Source: Tolypeutes matacus (Eukaryota > Chordata > Mammalia > Cingulata > Chlamyphoridae). Taken from it: DNA of 64,000 nucleotides. How positions within the stretch are numbered: position 1 is the first letter of the stretch; every line of letters starts with the position of its first letter. Made by a program: the position numbers and the translations under genes. The DNA lies in NCBI GenBank assembly GCA_026826555.1, contig JAKSZT010054308.1:5164131-5228130 (forward strand), given 5' to 3'. Shown here in pieces: positions 56,502-64,000 of the stretch. The notes beneath the pieces were generated by a model. That model saw only the letters and a list, made by a program, of their open reading frames with translations, was not told the origin of the DNA and made no database searches.

Positions 56502-58120
56502 GAATTGTTATCTCACCTTCATTTAGTACAGGACATTGTTGAGTTCATGTTTTGATCTCCCAAGAGAAGAACAAATTAAGACCACTTTCAGCTGTTGAGC
56601 CTAGTACATTGACTCCAGAATCTTTGCCAAGTGCACCTATATTGGATAATTCTGTCCCAAACAAAATTCTATTTCTCTCTCCCTGGTGATCCTCAGAAAA
56701 ATACCAAGGTTTTTGCTGTTATAAATTTCCACAAGAACTATCCAGGGTTTTGCTGATATAAATCAGCAAATTCTTTTTAATTCTTTTGACATGTACGCTT
56801 TCTATTCTTGGGTTTTACTTCAGAATTGATCCTCTGTAACATCTTGGGATAGTCCTTCCAAAGCAAGATATGTTGGTGTTCCCATTCTATTAAGAGAGAA
56901 GCCCAACATTTGATGGGCATCAGGATACTGGAAGTGACATACACCACATTGGGTTGTCCTGTTCTGACTCAATAACTGAGTAAACCATAAAGCTGGGGGT
57001 CTACAGCTTGTTTAGGTTGCAGTACAATCAGTTGCTTTATGACCTAGAATATCCAAAGGGCCCCCAAATACCATGGCTGATCAGGGTGTTGTATGAAGCC
57101 TGTAGAAATCTCTAATAGGAGAATTATAGTGGAGAAACCTAGTTTTTTTGTTTTTGTTTTTTTGAGAAAAGCTATTGCCTCTTCAGCAAGTAATGATCTT
57201 CCTTTTGATAAAACTTTTGGCTAGATTGGATCATGGTAGTCACCACCTGAACATGGGATACCCATTGTGAACTGGAAGTTGTCTGATCCACTTACCATAA
57301 AATCATATATGTCCAGGACCATTCCATTATTAATTGGAGTGATTTATAGAAAGAGAACTTGCTCATGCGTGACCTGAAGGCACAAGTAAATTGAGTAAAC
57401 AATGGCTGGGTCACATTTTGCTGCTCTCCCACTTCTCCCTCAATCAACAATTATGGCCTGGTGGTGATAACTATGACCAGTTGACAGAGGAGGGAAAAAA
57501 ATCTATCATTTTAAATATTCTGGCATGAGCTGGAGGTAACTGTTTAAGCACTATATCTCCATTCAGGGGAGACCATGAAGGATTGTGTAGAGTGGGGATC
57601 ATCCTAGTGGCAGAACTTCAAGTGGCTCAAATAGCGGTCCACATTTCATGGAAGATGAGATATCCTGAGGTGGGGTTATCCACACTGATTAATGAGCAGC
57701 AGCTAGTGGTTGGGGCCATGTGATCAGGGACTTGGAAAGAACAAACAGGACGCTAAGGAAGAGTTATATGGGTAGACCCAAAGTATGAGAATATTTCTGT
57801 GTTACGTGAATGCTCACCAAAGACCTCACTGCAGAGTAGACTCTTAATAATCAGGGGGACATGGTAACCTGCCCTGGGTGAATGTCAGTCAGCCTCTTTC
57901 CCAAGTTACTACAGTGGTTGCTCAGTGGCTCATGTACCAAGTGGCATTGGTGGAAGGTGCAGAGGTTATGTATGGGCTTGGTTATATAAGCAGCTGCTTT
58001 CCAAGGTTGATCTGGCTACTGCCACTGCTAAACGTTCAACCTAAGAGACACAGGTCAAATCTGAAACTTTGATACAGAACCAGATCCTTGGGGGCCAGCT
58101 TGCTAAGCATTGGTAGATTG
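56502..58120 (+). mobile_element. Older ERV-L-like internal fragment (pol-derived)
   Basis: Sequence right of the provirus resembles degraded pol of the same class: 57060-57500 parallels the connection/RNase H region and 57780-58080 parallels the 54400-54690 region ('tacgtgaatgctcaccaaag' against 'catgtgaatgctcaccagag'). No frame is kept. Together with the LTR at 48130-48702 it is probably the older element into which the provirus inserted. Confidence 0.6.
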
Positions 58121-58179
58121 TTTACATCAGATCGCTTCTATCATGGAGGCGGCACTGAATTTTCCTTACTAAAGTAGAT

Positions 58180-58800
58180 AATTTATTCATTCAAAAATAT
58201 TTATACAGTACCTACCACGTGCCGGGCACAGTTTTAGGGTTGTCGGATACATCAGTGAACAAAACAGACAAAGGTTGTCACTCTTAAGAAACTTACTTTT
58301 TAGAAGGGCGAGAGAGACAATAAATAAGTAAACTTATAATATGTTTCAAAGTGTGATAAGTGCCATGTAGAAAAGAAAAAATAGAGCAGTGTAAGAGAGA
58401 TGGAGTGTCAAAGATGCGGGGAAAGTAGTTTCCAAATTTATGTGTGATTCAGAGTAGGTCTCATGGAGAAGCAGGTATTTTGAGGAAAGCCTAGATGGAT
58501 GTCTGGGAGGAAGAGTATTCTAAGCAAAGGGGGCAGTCAGTGCAAAGGCCGTAAGTGGGCTCAAGTCTGATGTGTTGAAGAAGCAGCAAAGAGGGCAGTA
58601 GCAGGAGATGAAGTCAGAGAGACAACGGAGGGGGCAGATCAGGTCAAGCCTTGTGGGCACTTAAGGCCTTTTCTGTAAGCAAATGAGGAGTCATTGTGAG
58701 GTTTTGAACAGAAGAGTGTTGTGAGATGATTGCAGTGCTGAGATCAGGTAGAAAGGAGGAAAGGGACAAAGAAAGGAGACCTGTTAGGAAATCTGCTGTA
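58180..58800 (+). repeat. LINE-2 3' fragment
   Basis: Clear L2 order: 'cattcaaaaatatttatacagtacctaccacgtgccgggcacagttttagg', 'cagtgaacaaaacagacaaagg', 'gataagtgccatgtagaaaag', 'ggcagtcagtgcaaaggcc', 'caagccttgtgggc'. Confidence 0.8.
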
Positions 58801-58807
58801 ATAGCAG

Positions 58808-59493
58808 TGTGTTAGTCAGCCAGAGGGGTGCTGATGCAAAGTACCAGAACTCTGTTGGCTTTTATAAAAGGTATTTATTTGGGGTAAAAGCTTACAGTTA
58901 CAAGTCCCTAAAGAGTCCAACTCAAGGTACCATAAGAGGTACTTTCTCACCCAAAGTCTGTTGCCATGTTTTGAAGCAAGATGGTTGCTGATCTCTGCGA
59001 GGGTTCAGCCTTCCTCTTCCTCTTAAGGCTCCGTGGACCCAGCCTCTTCTGATCTCAGCTGTAGGCTGGAGGGCATGTTTCTTTCTGGGCCTTCTCAGCT
59101 GCTCAGGGCTCTGGTCTCTTCAGCTGCAAACTATCAAGCGAATGGCTCAGACGTCCCCAGGGCTTTAGCTGTTTGAGCCTTCTTTCTGTCACATGGCAGG
59201 ACTGAAACGACCAAGTTCTCTCCTCTTCCGTGTCTTCTTCTGTGTCTGTGGAGCTCTTTCTCTCTGTTCTTCTGTGTGAGTGTCCATTTATATGGCCCAC
59301 CAAGGGGCGGGGATTCGACCCTGAGTCGCACTAATGATGTGGTCGAACCAAAGCCCTCATCTTAACATAATTTAAACAATGACATCTCAGCTGAATCTAA
59401 TACAATCAAAGGGGATCATGCCTAGAGGAAGAGACCAGTTTACAAACATAATATCTTTTTTCTGGAATTCATAAATAATACCAAACAGCTACA
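58808..59493 (-). mobile_element. Solo LTR, ERV-L-like
   Basis: 686 bp, the same family as 34979-35643 and in the same orientation, with a perfect 5-bp duplication (AGCAG at 58803-58807 and 59494-59498). A TATA-like and GC-rich promoter portion lies in the right half on the minus strand. Formed by recombination between two LTRs of a lost provirus. Confidence 0.88.
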
Positions 59494-59712
59494 AGCAGTG
59501 AGAGGTGATTGTGCCTCAGACAAGAATGGAAGCACCAGAGGTGATTAAATTTAGTGGTATTCTGGATATAGATATTTTAATTTTTTTATTATGGAAAATT
59601 TAAAATATGCAAAAGAAGAGAATAGTGAATAAGCTCTCTTTCCTCCCACAATGTACCCAACACTCAGGTTCAGAAATGATGAACACTTGATCGATCCTGT
59701 TTCATCTATACT

Positions 59713-60352
59713 TGTTTTAGTTTGCTAAATGCTGCTGGGAGCAATATACCAGAAATGGATTGACTTTTATAATGGGAATTTATTAGGTTAAAACTTAAAG
59801 TTCTGAGGCTGTGAAAATGTCCACCTCAGGGCATCATCAGAGATACTGTCTCACTGAAGGTTAGCTGCTGGTGATCCTGGACTCATGCCATGTGGCAAAA
59901 CACAACGGCAGCTCTGCTGGTCTGGGTCTCTGCCTTCTCCTCCAGGCTTACTTTCTCCCTGAGTGCATCTGTGGGTGATCAGGCATATAGCTCATCTCTC
60001 CCCTCTCTTCCAGGTCTTGTCTCTTTCAGCTTCTTGGGGCCTCTTTCTGTGCCTCTGTGATCTGCTGGTTCCAGCCTCTAGCCTCCAGGACCTCTCTCTC
60101 AGCCTCTCAGGGTTTCTCTGTCTCTGCTGCTTTTTTCTGTGTCTGTGTCTTTTTAGTACTCAGTTTTTAAAGGACTCTAGTAAAATGATTAGGACCCACC
60201 CTTGGTCCCATAACCTAATCAAAAGTGATCTAATCAAAAGGCCCCTTAACTGAATCTAACCAAAACGTCCCACATACAGTAGTTTACATGCACAGGAATG
60301 GGTGAACTTAAGAACACACTTTTCTGGCGTCTACAAAAGATTCAAACCAGCA
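59713..60352 (-). mobile_element. LTR, ERV-L/MaLR-like
   Basis: About 640 bp with the ends TGTTTTAGTTTGCTAAATG...AACCAGCA; on the minus strand it reads as a TG...CA LTR. CT-rich middle (59930-60150). No clean flanking duplication (ATAC occurs nearby on both sides). Confidence 0.6.
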
Positions 60353-61010
60353 CCATACCCTACCTACCTCCTACCCACCCTTCCCTCATTAGATTATTTC
60401 AAACCAAATCATATCATTTAATCTACAAATACTTCAGTATGAGCTCTCAAAGATGAGTACTCTTTCTTTTAAATAAAAACATAACTATAATACTATTGTT
60501 TATACCCCAAATCCCCAATAATTTCATATCATATCCAGACAGTGTACCAAATTTCCTTATTGTCTCACAAGTGAGTTTTTTCTTAACTTGATTTGTTTGA
60601 GTCAGTATCCAAACAAGGCCTGTTCCTTTCTTTTGGTTGACATGTCTCTGGATTACCTTTTAATTTATAGGTCTTATCTTGTTATCTTTCTTTTTTTGCC
60701 ATTTACTTTTTGAAGAGACCAGACCATATGTCCTATAGAATTTTCCACAGTCTGGATTTGCTGATTGCATCCCCATGGTATTCCTCTGTCCCATGTATTT
60801 CCTGTAAACTGGTAGGAAGATCTGGGTACTTGATTGGATTCAGGTTTGATATCCTGGACACAAATACTTGTAGCTGTTGTTGTGTGCATCCATCAGGAGC
60901 CACATAATGTTTGGTGGCCTCTTTTATGATGGTAGCTTTAATCAGTAGTTTCAACATGAACTGTCTATGCAAAATGGTAGTTTTAAAATTCTATAATTCC
61001 CTCTTCATTT
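60353..61010 (-). repeat. Ancient interspersed repeat, probably L1M-type 3' end
   Basis: Holds phrases I recall from ancient mammalian repeats: 'ttgacatgtctctggattaccttttaatttataggtc', 'tttccacagtctggatttgctgattgcatccccatgg', 'tcctctgtcccatgtatttcctgtaaactgg'. The family assignment is tentative. Overlapping 60-80-codon frames are chance. Confidence 0.45.
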
Positions 61011-61550
61011 ATTAACTTGAATTCTATAAAGAAGAATTTTTCTTATATCAGTTATTTGGTAACTCAAAGCTACAGGTCCTACAAGAAAGGCAGGCCTACT
61101 TCTTTTGAGTAAAGAAATGGTATTTAAGGACTATAATCTGTGCAAGGATGCTGATTGTTATTAGGTTGGTCATTGTTTCTAGGCCTTTTCAGTGGACAGG
61201 GCTAAGAATTACCTATCTTTTTTAGAGAGGAGGAGTTTATCACTAGTTTATACTGATATATCCAGTTCAAATTTAGGTCTTCAGGGTCGATAATTAACTT
61301 CCTAATTTTGAAAAATTAAAATAAAAAAATTTTAATTTGTATTTCTTTTCTCTAATACCAAAAACCTTTGTCTCTAATGACATTAGCTAATCACTTTTTG
61401 CTTCTAGAAACTCAGCCTATAGCCTGCTTCTCTAACTTTAACAATGGTTTTGTAAAGCACCTAATAACAGATTTTAAATTCTTTTCTCAGTAACCATTTG
61501 GAGTGGATTCTTTTGTCTGCAACTGATTCCTGACAGTGAAGGCAGTGTTA
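61011..61550 (+). repeat. AT-rich spacer and LTR right end
   Basis: The last part (about 61400-61545) ends 'ggagtggattcttttgtctgcaactgattcctgacag' and parallels the end of the older LTR near 48702. It may be the partner LTR of that element. Confidence 0.4.
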
Positions 61551-61552
61551 AT

Positions 61553-61574
61553 GGGGGGGGGGGGGGGGGCGGGG
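61553..61574 (+). repeat. Poly-G tract
   Basis: 17 consecutive G, one C, then four G. It lies about 130-150 bases downstream of the FCRL4 polyadenylation signal. Confidence 0.9.
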
Positions 61575-61684
61575 AAAGGCTACCCATTATCTATTATGTT
61601 TGCCACAGTATATTATTAGTTTATTATGGGATGCCACTCACAGTTAAACCAGTTAAACCAATTGATGCAGGTGATTCTCCAGTG

Positions 61685-62028
61685 AAAAAATTGTTATAGA
61701 TTTATTAAACTTTGACCTGGCTCACTTGGTCTTCTGTCTTTGTCCAAAGCCCAATTCACCAAAATTTGTGTTTCTTCAATAGCAGGCTTTCTCCCTCCTT
61801 AATTCACTTCCTTAAACCAGGTTGTAGAGGACACATTGGATCAGGCAAGTACCCAGAAATTGTCAAGTGAAGTCTTTCAGGGTCCATCTCATCACACTTC
61901 AAAGTGGATGAATCAGGAGTCCCGGGAATGAATGCACATGGGTGAGAAGAACTGGAAAGTTGAAACTAGTGGCTTCTCCAGGGATCCTGGGAACTCCACT
62001 GGGTCAGAGGCTCTTGATCAGGAACAAA
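61685..62028 (-). other. FCRL4: FCRL4 3' UTR with AATAAA signal
   Basis: Sequence after the FCRL4 stop codon on the minus strand. A canonical AATAAA lies at 61701-61706 (plus strand reads tttatt), about 320 bases after the stop, so cleavage is expected near 61680-61690. The exact site is not visible. Confidence 0.7.
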
Positions 62029-62145
62029 TCACATAAATAGGACATTTTCATAACTTTCCATGGCATTTTCATCCTTAGAGCTGACCTTTCCAGCTGAGTC
62101 ATCTGGGAGCTGTGTCTTCACCACAGAGTAGAGAACTGGAGCATG
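62029..62145 (-). CDS. FCRL4: Fc receptor-like 4, last coding exon (tyrosine-motif tail)
   Basis: 117 bp, phase 0, ending at TGA (62029-62031). Reads 'HAPVLYSVVKTQLPDDSAGK' then 'VSSKDENAMESYENVLFM'. It matches the human FCRL4 end as I recall it ('VVYSEVKTQHPDNSAGKISSKDE'). FCRL4 is an inhibitory receptor of memory B cells; 'VLYSVV' fits the ITIM consensus that recruits SHP phosphatases. Unlike human, the tail continues past 'SSKDE' and adds 'YENV', close to the end of FCRL3 ('ENYENVP'). The acceptor is CCCAG| at 62146-62147; an alternative CCAG at 62136 would change only four residues. FCRL3 is the alternative identity, less likely given 'KTQ.PD.SAGK.SSKDE'. Confidence 0.85.
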   Translation of the reverse strand, partial: HAPVLYSVVKTQLPDDSAGKVSSKDENAMESYENVLFM

Positions 62146-62240
62146 CTGGGATGGGAAGAGAATACAAAAGTACTGGAAAAGAGAGGGGGAGTACAGGGCT
62201 GCAGCTAGCAGTAGGAGAAAGAACAGGAAATACAGCTCAC

Positions 62241-62272
62241 CTGGTCCTCTGGAGGGGTCCTGGAGAGATTGG
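62241..62272 (-). CDS. FCRL4: Fc receptor-like 4, penultimate coding exon
   Basis: 32 bp between CTCCACAG| and CAG|GTGAGC. It encodes 'ANLSRTPPEDQ' (first codon split with the exon to the right, outside the window or unseen) and runs in frame into the last exon. Human FCRL4 has 'ANTSRTLLEDK' at this place, immediately before its last ITIM, so length, phase and content all agree. Too short for ORF detection. Confidence 0.85.
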
Positions 62273-63440
62273 CTGTGGAGGGAAAGGGAACCACTGAGCT
62301 ATGGGCATAATGACCCACTTAGAACCTAGTCTGCCAGTTTATTCCCTAGAGCCTGGAAACCATTGGACGTTTTCCATTGATTTGTCATGTTCCCCCCACC
62401 CCTACCCCTGACACGTCCTGCAACACACTTGATTTTCTGTTTTACCATTTCTCAGCCCAGCCCTCTAGAGATGATTTTTCTCTAAGTTTTAATTATTCTT
62501 TCTCTTAACTTACAGCACCCCTTCCCACCCTCAACCTCAAAGTCCCACCCCTGATTGATCCACAAGTTCCTGTTATAGTTCTCAATACATATACTCTGGG
62601 ATAAAAACTTTCTATTACATGATCATGTTCTAGTTCTTGACTTTTTCATTGCCATAGTTAGAGTCATAGTGAGAGGAAAGCTTAGCAGGTCTCATCAAAC
62701 ACATTAGAAACTAAGAGTCCCAGAGAAGGAGGTAGAATCATCACAGCCACAGTAATGTCATGGAGAGATGGAGCCTGAAGAAAGGTACCTCCTGGAGCAC
62801 GTAAAGTTTCTCCCTTTTTTGCCATATTCATACCATTGACCTTTTGGGATACAAATCTTTTAAACGATATGATGAAGGCTATGTACTATGTTGCCAGGGC
62901 AATGTTCAGATGCATAGAATTTTGCACATGATATCAGGGGTTTCATGAAAACCTTGAGAAATAGGTGAAGAAACTTTGCTACAGACCATTAGTACAATGA
63001 GTGCCTGAGATATAATTAGTGTATCAACAGAGTGCTCAGCTGAAATGGTGTTTTGACAAATATACCAGAGTATGAAGGACAGCAAAATGACAGATAGCTC
63101 TGCAAAATAAGATGTGCCCAGTTAACCCAAGCAAGTTGGTAGCAGTTTTAATCCTATCATTTACAGTCCTGCATTAATGAGAATGGCTGAGAGCAAAGGG
63201 ACAGACAGGACAGTGATCAGATGATACATGTTGGTCAAATATAGTTACAGATGCTATAAAGAGCAAAGATTATAATAAACAGAACACTTGGTCTTAATTT
63301 TGTCTTTTACTGGCTTTTTGATCTTGGGAAAGTCCTTAATCTCTTTGAGTCTTATGTACTTCATTTGTAAAACAGATTCAGAATCAGGTTACACTTGAAA
63401 TTCCTACTAGGTACAAAGATATTGGGGATTTTAAATTCTC
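62273..63440. other. FCRL4 intron, no exon seen
   Basis: I looked on the minus strand for the preceding cytoplasmic exon (expected tyrosine motif of the 'LVYSEI' kind) and the transmembrane exon and did not find them. They should lie to the right of the window. The 61-codon plus frame at 62112-62297 is the shadow of the two FCRL4 exons. Confidence 0.5.
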
Positions 63441-63850
63441 AAGTGGGTCAAAATGAAACCCAAAGCAAGCAGAAAGAAAGAAATAACAAAGATTAGAGCA
63501 GAGGTAAATGAAATAGAGAACAGAAAAACAATAGGGAGAATCAACAAAACCAAAAGTTAGTTCTTTGAAAAGATCAACAAAATTGACAAATCTTTAGATA
63601 GACTGATGAAGAAAAAAGAGAGGATGCAAATAACTAAAATAAGAAATGAAAAGGGGGACAGTAATACTGATTTTGTTGAAATAAAAAAGACTATAACAGG
63701 ATACTATGAACAACTGTATGTCAATAAATTAGACAACCTAGATGAAATGGAAAAAATCCTTAGAAACTACTTATACTGACTCAAGAAGAAATAAAAGATC
63801 TCAACAAACTAATAATTAATAAAGAGATTGAATCACTAATCAAAAACCTC
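63441..63850 (+). mobile_element. LINE-1 fragment, ORF2 start of RT region, sense
   Basis: Plus-strand L1 ORF2 sequence between endonuclease and reverse transcriptase: an 'INKIDK' block near 63570 and a 'NKLDNLDEME' block near 63725 are recognisable, with stops between. The SINE at 63851 interrupts it. Confidence 0.8.
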
Positions 63851-64000
63851 GGGAAGCGGCTGTGGCTCAATCAGTAGGGCTCCCGTTTACCATATGGGAG
63901 GCCCCGGGTTCGGTTCCCGGGGCCTCCTGGTGAAGGCAAGCCTGCCCGCACGGCGTGGTTAGCTGACCCAGCGAGCACAAGCAGCAAGGGGGGGGGGATA
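63851..64000 (+). mobile_element. tRNA-derived SINE, armadillo DAS-like, cut by the window end
   Basis: Sense copy of the family at 9841 and 24307. Pol III promoter boxes are readable: A box TGGCTCAATCAGTAGG (63863-63878) and B box GGTTCGGTTCC (63907-63917). It continues to a G-run (63990-63997) just before the expected A-rich tail. Confidence 0.92.

Noticed and set aside
63851..64000. A tRNA gene
   Set aside because: A and B boxes are present but the sequence does not fold as a full tRNA with acceptor stem and continues into a SINE body; same for 9841, 24307 and 39690.

Overview
The window is mammalian nuclear DNA: genes are split into short exons with GT-AG borders, and LINE-1, LTR and SINE insertions dominate. 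The tRNA-like SINEs at 9841-10038, 24307-24496 and 63851-64000 look like the armadillo DAS family, so the source is probably Dasypus novemcinctus or another xenarthran. This is inferred from recalled repeat structure, not from a search.

The real genes are two members of the Fc receptor-like (FCRL) cluster, both on the minus strand. (1) FCRL5, 5' part: a signal-peptide exon (29969-29999), a 21-bp mini-exon (27508-27528) and five intact immunoglobulin-domain exons (25594-25854, 23197-23451, 22613-22894, 20790-21071, 14724-15002). Every junction is phase 1, so the exons join into one frame of about 470 codons. Two more Ig-type exons between domains 4 and 5 (about 19477-19739 and 17990-18247) are dead. 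I found no transmembrane or cytoplasmic exons; they should lie left of the window or are lost. (2) FCRL4, 3' end: the last two coding exons (62241-62272 and 62029-62145), a 3' UTR and an AATAAA signal (61701-61706, minus). Most of FCRL4 lies to the right. The order FCRL5-FCRL4, same strand, matches the human 1q23 cluster. These are B-lineage surface receptors with extracellular Ig domains and tyrosine-based signalling tails.

Layout: 1-10936, two stacked antisense L1 elements, the second carrying a SINE; 10937-30200, FCRL5 and its introns with MIR, L2, LTR and SINE insertions; 30200-61680, a gene-poor interval holding an L1 split by a 3.45-kb polyadenylated insertion, solo LTRs, a TAF13 processed pseudogene, a very young RPL10 processed pseudogene and a complete but decayed 6.5-kb ERV-L provirus (49960-56496) nested in an older LTR element; 61680-62272, the FCRL4 3' end; 62273-64000, FCRL4 intron ending in L1 plus SINE.

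I saw no CRISPR array, operon or other bacterial-type system. The points most worth a second look are the FCRL5 domain architecture with its dead duplicated exons, an extra tyrosine motif in the FCRL4 tail, and the unidentified 3.45-kb polyadenylated insertion.
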